NCBI GenBank assembly: GCA_023525715.1
Contig: CM042012.1
Coordinates: 53,621,004-53,685,003, forward strand
DNA length: 64,000 nucleotides
Source of the DNA: Cichorium intybus
Lineage: Eukaryota; Streptophyta; Magnoliopsida; Asterales; Asteraceae
Direction of reading: 5' to 3'
Within the stretch, counting starts at the first letter, position 1; every line of letters starts with the position of its first letter. The position numbers and the translations under genes were made by a program. Under the pieces are notes generated by a model. The model worked only from the letters and a program-made list of their open reading frames with translations, searched no databases and was not told the DNA's origin. Below are positions 38,780 through 48,845 of the stretch, in pieces.

Positions 38780-39125
38780 TCGTCCGTTCCTGATTTTCAT
38801 TCCCTCAGAAGGAAAGTCAGCTCTAAGCAAATTCTGACTTTCTTCTCCGAACCTTAAAGCCTTCTGATTCTTCTCAGAACCTTAAACCTTCCGATTTCTC
38901 TCATAATAATTTCAGGAAACCTATCTCAATACTATCAAACACATGTTATCAACACACGCATAAAAACCAAAATTACTCTCATTCAGATAAACAAGCATTA
39001 CATTAACTGAATCAATTAAGTCATATCCCTAAACATCTCAAAACCATATGACTTAAGATTCCACTACACAAAGACAACTAGAAAACATCAAAAACAAAAG
39101 ATGATCATCTCATCTCCCCTTCCTC
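38780..39125. other. Spacer between pol and the antisense Agenet ORF
   Basis: Non-coding. It repeats TCAGAA/TTCTGA and CCGAACCTTAAA words, as do other non-coding parts of this element. It would be the 3'UTR of the antisense gene that ends at 39126. Confidence 0.6.
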
Positions 39126-39542
39126 CTAATGTTTGTTGTACTGCCACTTTGGAGGATGTCCATACACAAAGCTCTGTGTGATTCGCACAGACGAATCAAA
39201 CACCCGAACAGTCTTCCCATCCAGCAGCACAATGTCATAAACATCGTCGCCGATCATGTCGTCGACAACTCCAGCCCACCACCCCTGTCGATCCAATGCA
39301 TCAACATAGTCACCAACTTTGTACTCGACTATCACAGTTGGTGGGATAGGACGAAGGAGACCATATTTCACCCGTACGATCATCATTCTTCCAGTGGTAT
39401 TATCAGGCAAGCACCTCAGCTGCACTTCACACCGCCGTTTCCAAGTCTTTGTGATGACTCCCTCATAGAAGCCACCAGCAAAATCTCCAGTAGTCAACTT
39501 TACCTCTACCTCATCGAAACAATTGAAGAAGAAACGAGCCAT
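39126..39542 (-). CDS. Antisense ORF A: tandem Agenet/Tudor-like domain protein
   Basis: 138 residues from the first true ATG at 39542 (MARFFFNCFDEVEVKLTT). There are two consecutive Agenet-like units. Unit 1 (about 8-62) has DEVEVKL...GGFYEGVITKTWKRRCEVQL and ends GLLRPIPP. Unit 2 (about 66-130) has YKVGDYVDALDRQGWWAGVV, VYDIVLLDGKTVRVFDSSVR and ends PPKWQYNKH. The DxVDAxxxxGWW(A/V)GVV pattern and the closing LRP/VRxxQ pattern are typical of plant Agenet domains, a Tudor-family fold that often reads modified histones. It lies antisense to the retrotransposon, between pol and env-like, and has its own TATA box. It aligns with ORF B at 40109-40528 (roughly one third identical by eye). Function inside the element is unknown. 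Confidence 0.82.
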   Translation of the reverse strand: MARFFFNCFDEVEVKLTTGDFAGGFYEGVITKTWKRRCEVQLRCLPDNTTGRMMIVRVKYGLLRPIPPTVIVEYKVGDYVDALDRQGWWAGVVDDMIGDDVYDIVLLDGKTVRVFDSSVRITQSFVYGHPPKWQYNKH

Positions 39543-39614
39543 GATTGAAAGCAAAAGGAGTTAAGCTAATTTTCGTGTTAAGTTTGCGTGGTTAAACAAT
39601 TGGACGAAAACCCC

Positions 39615-39622
39615 CTTTTATA
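39615..39622 (-). promoter_or_regulatory. TATA box for antisense ORF A
   Basis: The minus strand reads TTATAAAAGGGGG, about 75 bp upstream of the ATG at 39542, preceded by TTGG. ORF B has the same layout. Confidence 0.6.
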
Positions 39623-40108
39623 ACCAACAGCATGACGATTCGCCTTCTCTAATCCATTTTATTAGAGGTCATAATGGCCCTAGTGGGCAGTTAATGCACC
39701 CGTCACATCAGCATCATGGCCTAAACGGTTGATAAGACGGTTTGGCAACTTAGACGGCGTAATGGGTAAACCTTTCCCCATTCCCTGCAAACCTTCTTCG
39801 TTTTTCGAGAACTGACACGTTCACCTAACCCCCTCTTTCCATCTCTTTCTTTCTCTTATCAATAAACGAGAACACTTCTCCCCTCTCTCGGAATTCTCCC
39901 TAAATATCCTCAGAAAGTAAAAGTTATGAAGTGTGATTCATATTCTAGAAAGCAATCAAAACCACAAAACAATCTTTCATTCATGACGTTCAGAAAATTA
40001 CAAAATACGATCAAAGCAAGACATACACAGATCTAACCAGAAACAAACATAAATTCTTACACAAACAGCCACTTAACCTACCAAATTACCCAACATTTTC
40101 CCCCTTCA

Positions 40109-40528
40109 TCAGAGATTATAGTACTGCCACATCGGAGTCTCTCCGAGATGGTACCTCTGATGAATCCTAAGTTCGGACTCATCCACGAACAACCTAATTC
40201 CATCCACCAACACCACATAGAACTGGTTGAATGGAGTCTTCCTCGAAATAGCAGCCGACCACCATCCACGACGATACCATACCTCCACGAAATCATACTG
40301 CTTGAACTCCACCAAAACCTTAGGAGGCACAGGTTGAAGATATGCGAAATCAACATGAACATTCAACGGGCCACCATTGGCTCCATCCGTCAACGTTGTC
40401 ATCTTTACCTCATAACGGTGATTCCATACCGACTTGATCACCCCTCCATAAACAGCACCCGCAAATTCTCCATCCTGCATCTTCACCTCCACCTTTTCAT
40501 CACGACTAAATGGACGTCTTCCTGCCAT
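40109..40528 (-). CDS. Antisense ORF B: tandem Agenet/Tudor-like domain protein
   Basis: 139 residues from ATG 40528 (MAGRRPFSRDEKVEVKMQD), chosen because it aligns with the MAR start of ORF A; an ATG three codons upstream (40537) is possible. Unit 1 has EKVEVKMQDGEFAGAVYGGV, ending YLQPVPP. Unit 2 has VEFKQYDFVEVWYRRGWWSA, FYVVLVDGIRLFVDESELRIHQR and TPMWQYYNL. Length, two-unit structure, start and end match ORF A, so the two are paralogues. The frame is intact, as is that of ORF A, in an element whose env-like gene has stops. Confidence 0.82.
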   Translation of the reverse strand: MAGRRPFSRDEKVEVKMQDGEFAGAVYGGVIKSVWNHRYEVKMTTLTDGANGGPLNVHVDFAYLQPVPPKVLVEFKQYDFVEVWYRRGWWSAAISRKTPFNQFYVVLVDGIRLFVDESELRIHQRYHLGETPMWQYYNL

Positions 40529-40580
40529 CTCTAACATCTAATCTTCTAATCGAATGACTTATTTGCTCCACCAAAACTTC

Positions 40581-40590
40581 TTCTTTTATA
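40581..40590 (-). promoter_or_regulatory. TATA box for antisense ORF B
   Basis: The minus strand reads GATTGGCTATAAAAGAAG: an ATTGG (CCAAT-type) box directly before TATAAAAG, about 55 bp upstream of the ATG at 40528. Confidence 0.6.
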
Positions 40591-40599
40591 GCCAATCAC

Positions 40600-41422
40600 A
40601 CTTCACCATTTGACGACACATCATCACTTCGAGATCAACAACATAGAGATATGCTACATGATTTGACTGGTTACCACAGACAGACGGTCCCTTTGATTAT
40701 CTCTACAGAACTGACGTGACTACTCTTCAGTTATCCATTAAGCAAATTTCACCCAAATCGAAACCTCTGATTCCGCTTTCTCCAAACTCTCTAATTCGGA
40801 CTCTTACTCCAAACCTTTTACTTTTGAATTCATCTTCCTTCTCAGAACTTACCGCCTCAGTACCTCACTCCCAATACCCCCCACTTCTTTTATATTTCAA
40901 ATCACTCAGTAATTCTCTGTCTCTCAGAAAACCTAATCCCACAAGTTCGGGTACATATATACCTTTTCAGAACCCCAACATTCACTTCTGACCACATCAG
41001 AACTTCACTATCCGTACTCTAAACACCTCATCACGACATATTTAATAATGGAATGTGGATTAAATACAAAAAACCTTTAATATCCAATTATTACAACTTA
41101 CACGATCAATTTTTCTCCAACGGATATTCTCTCTGTCACACATGTCCGTCCTTTAATGGACCATCCTTTTTCATCATTTCTTTGCATTTAATGCCAAGCA
41201 TACGCTTTTCTGACATAACTGTTCACACGTCCCTTCATTTACGCAACCCGGTGGTTTCTTACACTTTTTCAAATTGTTATAACCGTTCCACTTTCTTTTT
41301 AATCCCTGACACTTCTCATACAAACCGCTATTTTCTTATAATCTCTTTTCACCGCCGTCTCCAACCTCTCAACCCTAGAAATTAACAAAACTCCTATTCC
41401 CATCAACCTTCAAAACTCTTCA
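40600..41422. other. Intergenic region between the antisense Agenet pair and the env-like gene
   Basis: The 5' regions of the divergently arranged ORF B (minus) and env-like gene (plus) meet here. Repeated TCAGAACTT-like words, no convincing coding frame. A possible TATA (TTCTTATAATC, about 41332) lies some 85 bp before the env-like ATG. Confidence 0.5.
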
Positions 41423-42382
41423 ATGGCTTCCCAATCCAAGAGCGATACCGACACAGTCACTATTGCCATCCCCAATCTCCAACTTTCAGATGATCTCAAA
41501 GCCTACAAACAACACCTACGAGTTCTCATTCACGTACTCTCAAGACACACTCTAGCAAAAGCTTTCTTTCATCCTCCCCCATCAATACCAATCTCTCTTC
41601 TACAGGAGGTTGTCTTCTCCGCCACCAAGTTTCCCAACGGTTATGCCATAGCACTGCACAACGATCATCGTGTCATCATCGATAAGAAAACCTTTGCAGA
41701 AGCCCTAAATCTTCCCTATCACACCTCCACCTTCGACCAACCAACCGATGCTGATCTCAAGTCCATGATATATAATATGGGTTACATGTATGATTTGCCA
41801 AAGCTGTTTCACATGTCTAAAAGACACATCTCACCCCTATGGCAATGTCTCATACATTATATCATTAAGTGCTTAACTGGAAAAATGGGTGGCACAGACC
41901 AGTTAAACAGACGTCTTATGGGACTTCTTTGGAGCCTCTACTCCGGTCGTGAAGTTGATTACGCAGGAATTCTGTTCGATGATTTCCTTAACTACATACC
42001 TTCCTCCCTAAAACCAGCAGGTCCAATCCACTATGCACGCTTCTGGGCTATATGCATCGAACACATTTATCAGAGCCTTCACCTCTCCATTCCTGATCCC
42101 AGATCAGAAGCAGATAAATTGGTCATGATCAAAGCCAAACCCTACACTGCCAAAACGGATCCCATATTTGGGAAAATACGCAGACTGCCAGAAGCCCTTC
42201 TGACGTTAGCTGATTCAACAAACTCTGCTGTCATCTATCATATCAATTCTACAGAAAGAATTGATGGTTATCCACCTCACTCTCTCAACCAATGTAAGGC
42301 CCCCAAGAAACTTAAGAAGAAAGCTTCTGAGTCTTCTCTGTCCAGGCAACCACCCAAAAAGAAGCAACGAAAAACGAAAACG

Positions 42383-42866
42383 GTATCTCTTTCTTTAACT
42401 TTTTCTTATCAGCAATCTCACTCTTCTGATGATCATCTTCCCCCTTCTTTTATTATCAGAAGTCTCCTGCTTCTGATTTCCCCCTTTTTTTATCGGAAGT
42501 TTACTTCTTCTGATTTCCTTTCTTTTTCTTATCAGAAGTCTTCTTCTTCTGATACCCCCTCCTGTTTTCTTTCTCTGTTAGAATATTCTTATTTTCTTTT
42601 CCTTTCACCATCTAATTAACATCTTCACAAACATTCCTTGTTCACAAGGGTCATGAATTTTATCTCAAGATTCTCTATGTATCCACTTCTCTCCATACTC
42701 ATTTAACAGAACACCAAAATCAATGCAACACTTTACTCTCAGTTTAAATGAAACGGATCTTTTCTCATCTATAGCACCGTTCATTCAAATTAACTTTGAT
42801 TCACTACCATATGCACTTGCATCAAGTGCATACACACATTATCTAACTTGTCTTCTTTCATGTTAG
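42383..42866 (+). other. Intron of the env-like gene
   Basis: Donor ACG|GTATCT at 42382/42383; acceptor CATGTTAG|ACT at 42866/42867, with a pyrimidine-rich tract and the branch-like word CTAAC about 25 bases upstream of the AG. Removing it joins exon 1 and exon 2 in frame, while reading through leads to Ser/Phe/Leu-rich nonsense. The 484-bp intron contains an array of ATCAGAAG ... CTTCTGAT inverted words. Confidence 0.75.
42415..42575. repeat. Inverted-word array ATCAGAAG / CTTCTGAT in the intron
   Basis: Three ATCRGAAG and four CTTCTGAT words alternate with T/C-rich spacers in about 160 bp, forming potential small hairpins. Confidence 0.75.
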
Positions 42867-44829
42867 ACTTCTGAACCATCTTCAAAATATTCCAAGTCAG
42901 AACATTTGGAGGAAAGACAGAACTCTCCAGACTCGGAAGACACCTTGCAGGATACATTAATGGAGGAAAAACAGAACTCTCCCCCTAAAAAGAAATCACC
43001 AATCCCCAAAGCCAATCCTAAAGTCGACTTCATTCCAAAACTCACTCAACCTCCTCCCAATGCATCCGAATTTGCTAAATAGAAGTTCAAGACAGCAGTT
43101 CAAGAACAATAGGCATTAGTTGAACGACTTCGAGATCAGTTCGAGTATAAACAAAAGGAGCTACAAACTCTATTCGTCTTTGGTCCTCCATTCGACAAGG
43201 ACTCCGACTATGTAAAGTCCGAAAGAAAACGAATCAATGCACTCACTCAACAGCTTGATTCCCTCCTTCATTCCTCTCTTGAAAAACTGGTAGACTCCTC
43301 ACTCTACCTCTTCGACACCACCGAAACCGACTGGTCCAAGATTGCCTCAGCAATCGTCCCTCTCACCTGGGATAGATATTGTGAACAAGATCTTCAGAAA
43401 AAGACTCAACAAAAACCCCCAGTTGAACAATCTGCTGAGTCTGACTCCCGAGTCTTAATCTCGGAAACTCAATCGATCCCGATTGACACCTCTCTCGGTG
43501 TTGATCAAGAAGTAGACAAACCCACTTCATCCCAAATGCACATGATCGATCTCAATGAGACGAACTCCTCCTCCGACAAAGCAGCCAAAGAAAATCCGGC
43601 TCCCTCAGTCAACTCCTTACTCAAGGATGACTCTCTTCATCAGAAAGTTGACACTTTGACCACCCTCCTGACTGACTTCAAATCATCACAAAATCAAGAG
43701 GCTCTGATCAAAGAACTAGCAGAAATCAAGGAACGGGTAGCTGCACTTGAAAAGAAAGACAAAGTCATTCTTCTCCGTTGCGACGATCAAGCCGAAAAGA
43801 TCATCCACGATGGACTCGCAACCATTGATGCTAACCGAGCATCTGATGCCGCCAACATGATGAAGACTGCACAAACAATGCTCACTACAGTTGAGAAATG
43901 TCAACAACAAGTCCCTGAGCTTCTGGCCAATGTGCAAACCCAACTCAAAGATTCCATGGACCATATGGCCAACTATCTGAATGGGGTTCTGGCAGAAAAC
44001 TTCTCTCTCAGGAGAACCAATGCTGTCCTCCTTCAGATGGTAACACAAACCATGCAGAACATAACCGGCACTATGTCTGGTCCTATTGAACAGATCAAGC
44101 TCTGCACCAAGCTGAATATGGAAGCCATGGAAGCCCTTCAAAACATGTATGATACGCCACTTCCTGATTGTATCAAGAAGGAGGTGACTATTGTCTCCGA
44201 CAAGCTTGATTCCATTCTGGCCCGCCTGCCTGTGACCCCTTCCGTTCCTACAGGTGACCCAGGAGGGGGAAAGGCGGATGACAAAGTAGAACTTGACCAA
44301 ACGACTGATATGTTAATAGACTCCACCGCTGGTCCAAGTGGAACAAAAGACCAAGGGAACATTCAGCAAAAAGAAACAACTGAAACAACTGCTGACAAAG
44401 GATCCAATGAGGACGCCAATCAGAACAAGGAATCGGAACCCAACAAGGAATTGGAACCCATCAAGGAATCAGAACTTATCAATCCCCCTGCAAAATTTCC
44501 TTCTCCCTCTCCAAAATCTCCTCCTCCGAAATCTCCTTCTTCTCAGAAATCCCCCTCTCCTCAGAAATCCCCTTTTCAGAAATCCCCTTCTCAGAAAGCT
44601 CCTCCTCTGATTTCTCCTCTCCCAAAATCTCCATCCGATAAGGATCTCTTAGAAAACGACGAGATTTTTGTATACTCGCCAATCAAAGTAACTGATCCTC
44701 CAGAGGTCAAAGAAAAGAAATCAAAGCTCTTCGACTCTCAAGCTAATGCATATGCTGAAAACTTCAGCACTGAGTCAGAACCGGATCAGAACCAAGCTGA
44801 CCCAACCGGTCCCAGCAGATCCATCTTCG

Positions 44830-44960
44830 TCCAGAGGTCGCAATTCACCACTTATCGAACACTAACCGACCTGGATTTCCAGAGGTCTCAATTCACCACT
44901 GATCCTCCAGAGGTCGTAATTCACCACTTATCTAACACTAACCGACCTGGATTTCCAACC
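44830..44960. repeat. Partial tandem duplication in the env-like gene
   Basis: CCAGAGGTCKCAATTCACCAC occurs three times, twice followed by TTATC(G/T)AACACTAACCGACC. This produces the repeated peptide RSQFTT and is next to the frameshift. Confidence 0.85.
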
Positions 44961-45790
44961 ATTCAAGACATACAATCCTCCTTCTTCGTCCCAATATAAC
45001 TAGGACATACCTCTGACACCCAATGGAGACAAATACAAATACACTCCGAACTTCACCGCAGTATCAGGGCCTGACAAAGAACTTGCTGCTTACTATAGGA
45101 ATCTGGACTTCTTCAAGAAATGGACCAAACCTCAAGATGATACATGGTCAAATGAAGTCATAATAGCTGTTCGAAGTATCAGGAGAAGAAAGTTTCAAAA
45201 GTATGAATACTTTGAATACGAGCTAATCAGAAACAACGACTACAACAACCCGATTCTGATTACAGAAGCAGACTTCTGGAACATGAATCCTGCTGACATC
45301 TTCTCAATAACCATAAAGCTATCTCACAAAGAAAGTCAAATTGCTAGAGAAGCTTATGTCGCAGCAAGGAGATTCCTACATCGTCTAGTAGAGGAATTCT
45401 ACTACAACGCTGCCGAAATGTACAAAGTCCTCAAAGATCACCCTGAACCGCAGATCATTCCCAAACCTGACTTATCTATGCCAGACAATCGGGATAACTG
45501 GAAGAAAGGTCCAACCTTCGATCCAGAACTTGGCTTAGTTTACAAGAATCCCAATGAGAAAGGATCTTTTCTTTTCCTTCGTGTTGATCAACTCAGAAGA
45601 GTTGCTGACAGTATGCTAAAGGTGTACATCAAAGCCGTGGAAAACTCAACATCATCAGATCCTGAAGCCAAGAAAGAACTACTTATCAGAATGAAGTGGC
45701 TACTGGCAATCAAAAAGTTCTGGGAATATGCTGTAAAACAAGGAATATTGGATCAACGGTAAAAATTGACTCAAACCCCTCGATTGGTCA

Positions 45791-45803
45791 CCGAAGGGGG
45801 AAT
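45791..45803 (+). other. Polypurine tract of the SIRE-type element
   Basis: ACCGAAGGGGGAA lies immediately before the 3' LTR at 45804. Confidence 0.8.
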
Positions 45804-46442
45804 TGTTAGAACTAGAAGTCAAATCGTTGACCAACTCGTAGTTTGATATGTTAGGATTGTATTATCAAACTTCTTATTTTGATGGAATGAAATTACTTTT
45901 GTATGAATGTTTTTAAGTAATGAACGAAATCTTATGTCTTACGTATATTGTTAACGTATATCTCGGATAAGGCATGTTCTGATAATATTGTAACTATCCG
46001 AAATCCAGTATTGGATTTCGGATCATCAAAGAAAATCAGAATCAGCGAGTATCTCACCGAGAAGAAAGGATTCTGATGACCTCATTCAGAACTAACTCAG
46101 AATCAAGACATCCTCTACTGTATTTCCAAATACACTCTGATCAAATCAACCAGGACTCCGAAATCCAATGTAGATTTCGGACTATCAATATCAATATATC
46201 AATGGAAATATCATACTTAAGCATTCAACAAAGAAGACTGAAGACCAAAGAATGTCAAGAAGATAAGGCAAGGGATAAGCACCTCAACTTATAGGATATG
46301 ATTAGACTAGATCAAGCGTGGTCCTCTAGAAGCATGTCTGTTGTACTTTAGAGTATTATTATATTATAGACAAGCCACCCTAGTCTGACATTGTATTTTT
46401 ATATTAGATTCACCTTTTCTTATTTGACTGAAGAGAGACGTG
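45804..46442 (+). mobile_element. 3' LTR of the SIRE-type element, left piece
   Basis: It matches 32159-32797 of the 5' LTR with about 2% difference and is cut at GAGAGACGTG by the Athila derivative. The last 5 bp (46438-46442, ACGTG) are the target duplication. Confidence 0.93.
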
Positions 46443-47550
46443 TGACATCACAGCGGTCGTCGTGCGGTCAAAAATAAGAGAAAACCTAACATACTCACTA
46501 GTATAGCGGTAGTCAGGGTCGATCCACAGGAGCTTCGTGGTTAGACTAGATGAGAGATTACCAACTAATAGTGTCACAGCTATAGTCGGAGGATCTGGTT
46601 TCTACTTTCCTATCACTAGCAAATGAGACAATGTTCAAACACTCAAGCCAAGCTAAGCTATGTCCAAATGACCTAGTCACTTTCTGAAATCAGAAGTACA
46701 TCTCTGACTTAGAAGCAATCAAAGGCATCCAAACTAGCTAAACCAAGCAAAGCATAAACTACCACTAGTTAAAGTCCGATTGAACAGTTACTAGCCAATG
46801 TTTAATGCTTACCAAATAACCTAATTAGCTACTGATTTTAGCTAAGAAAAACAGTCCTAACAAGGTCCAAAACAATATCCAAAACACAATCAATCAAACA
46901 AACCAAACACAAACATCCAAACACCGAAAAGCTAAGATTAAATGTAACCAAATGCTTTTCATTCACCAAACTGAATTCCAATCACAAAAACAGTAACCAA
47001 ATGTTTCTAAAACAGAAACCTAAGTGCTCAAAGTCAGTGGTTGTCACTCCCAAAGACTTTAGCTACAAAACTACTTTCTACCAAAATGAAATTGAAGTCA
47101 AAAACATAAAATACCAATTATGAGCTTGCTGAAATGGAATCCTGGAGTCAAAGAGCTTCAAGGTCGATGTGTACACCCGGTCTTTGCTCGGGTTTTCGAC
47201 TGGAAATGCATCTATTTATACTTGCAAATTTCCCGCAACCGCGCCGCGCAGAAATGAAATCCGAGGCGCGCGTACTTATCTTTTCCCGTCTTCTTCGGAA
47301 TTTGAATGTGTTCCACCGCCTTAAGCCCGTGTCGCGCATAGTTGATTCCCGCGGCGCGCGTACGAGTTCTCTTGATTTTTCATTCCTTCCCAACTTCTTC
47401 CTTTTGCACGCTTTTAGTCCCTGTTTTTATCCTTTTTCTCCAAACAAGTCCTGGCACGAAAAGTGAGAATACCCAGACATATTTGATATAATTTTATCAA
47501 GAACAGGGCTGAACAACGCCTAAAATACTTGATATCACTAGGCGTTGTCA
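46443..47550 (-). mobile_element. 3' LTR of the Athila derivative
   Basis: 1108 bp; the sense strand starts TGACAACGCCTAG at 47550. GC-rich words at 47238-47362 precede the TATA box. Confidence 0.93.
47211..47220 (-). promoter_or_regulatory. TATA box of the Athila-derivative 3' LTR
   Basis: The minus strand reads TATAAATAGA, 18-140 bp downstream of the GC-rich palindrome cluster. Confidence 0.75.
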
Positions 47551-48521
47551 AACATCCCACACTTGTGCCTTGCTTGTCCCCAAGCAAGAGAGTTTTTAAC
47601 AAATTATAATAAAGAATCAAACAATTTCTGACTGTGTTTAGTTTCAAAGTTTATTGCTCTTTTGAGTTAGAGTGGAATAGTTTGCGAAAACATAATTGAC
47701 TTGTTCTTTGGAATTCATGGCTTTCTAGAGAACCCTTGATTACAAACTTTCTGTCCACAATGAAGTGTACTTACTCATTCAGATTCTAAAGGCCATTAAG
47801 GAATTGTCCATGACTTTCGATGTTGTCCGTGTAGCGAGCTTTCAGAAATACCATCCCAGACCAGACGATCTTAGGTGGTAAGGTGCATAAGGCCCACCCA
47901 TTTTAGACCTACCGGCTCGAACAACAAAGGCCACAGATTGACTTTTCCTTCCTAAATTCCAATCCTAAAACAGTTCAATCTTCTAAACTCATAAAAACTC
48001 AACTTATTTGACTAACTAATAGCATGATCACAAATAAACAGTATTTCTTGAAAAATACTAATGTTATCACAATCATAAACCATTCATTTCAAAATTGCAA
48101 TTCATTAAAAATTTTGAAAAAGTTGCTAAAAATTTTGAAAATTGATCATTTCTGCAAAAATTTCAAAGAAATTCTCTTTCGACCGTCCACACCCCACACT
48201 TAAAACCGTACAACGTCCTCGTTGTACAAAAATTATTTCAAAATAAGGGAGAAAGAGTTACCCCTTTTTGGACGATAGACTGCTTGGTGCTCAATATCAC
48301 AGGTATAAATGCGTACAAATGGATCCTCGATTTCGTATTTTGGAGTTGTAGCGCTACAGTGAACACGCCGGTGGTCGGGACAAGTGGAGGGGGCACGGTG
48401 ACCCCACACTTGTCTGAGACAACTCCTTCTCAAATTGGTATAACATGCATCACTCAACAAACAAATAAAACCACACATGACAGAAATAAAACATGAACAA
48501 AAAATATACAGAAAGATGTGT
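47387..48521 (-). repeat. Direct repeat unit 1 (LTR start plus 3' region)
   Basis: This 1135-bp stretch, covering the first 164 bp of the LTR, the polypurine tract and the 3' non-coding region, is repeated nearly identically at 51198-52333. Confidence 0.93.
47555..47564 (-). other. Polypurine tract before the 3' LTR
   Basis: The minus strand reads AAGTGTGGGA four bases before the LTR; the duplicated internal copies read AAGTGTGGGG. Confidence 0.7.
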
Positions 48522-48526
48522 GTGTT

Positions 48527-48645
48527 GCGGATGACCGCGGCGCGTAATTGAAGGATGCACGTCGCGGTAATTTCGTGAGATTAAAACAGTGTCAAATGAG
48601 AAATGACCGCGTCGCGCAATATATGATCGCCGCGGCGCGGTAATT
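48527..48645. repeat. GC-rich palindromic word cluster downstream of env-like ORF 2
   Basis: CCGCGGCGCG, ACGTCGCGG, CGCGTCGCGC and CCGCGGCGCGG occur within 120 bp. Confidence 0.75.
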
Positions 48646-48845
48646 TCAGCAGATTTATCCAAATTTCAAATCTCACAAGAAACCATTCAACACACTAAAA
48701 CCATTGTTTTATTATGAATATCTAATGCTTGCAGAAGGCTTATTGACCTAACCAACTTTCTAAAACAAATCTTTTAAGCTAATTCCAATAAAATGAAAAT
48801 CCAAAATGTACTAAAAAGAAATCAAAATAATTACATCCATCATTT

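Larger units (their letters stand above)
41423..45762 (+). pseudogene. SIRE-type env-like gene with one intron, two stops and one frameshift
   Basis: Exon 1 (41423-42382, 320 codons) starts MASQSKSDTDTVTIAIPN and contains a globular region (VVFSATKFPNGYAIALHNDH, LLWSLYSGREVDYAGILFDD) and a basic end KKKQRKTKT. A phase-0 intron follows. Exon 2 (42867-44999) has two in-frame TAGs at 43080 and 43110, then a coiled coil (LIKELAEIKERVAALEKKD, about 43705-43765), a long helical region and about ten KSP repeats (44505-44640). After a small tandem duplication (44830-44960) the frame moves to 45004-45762 (DIPLTPNGDKYKYTPNFTAV to KQGILDQR). The position between pol and the polypurine tract fits the SIRE env-like ORF. 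I see no clear signal peptide or membrane segment, so an envelope role is unproven. Confidence 0.75.

Noticed and set aside
41053..41385. 110-residue plus-strand frame before the env-like gene
   Set aside because: Low-complexity Ser/Phe/His composition, no homology seen, and it lies in the presumed leader.
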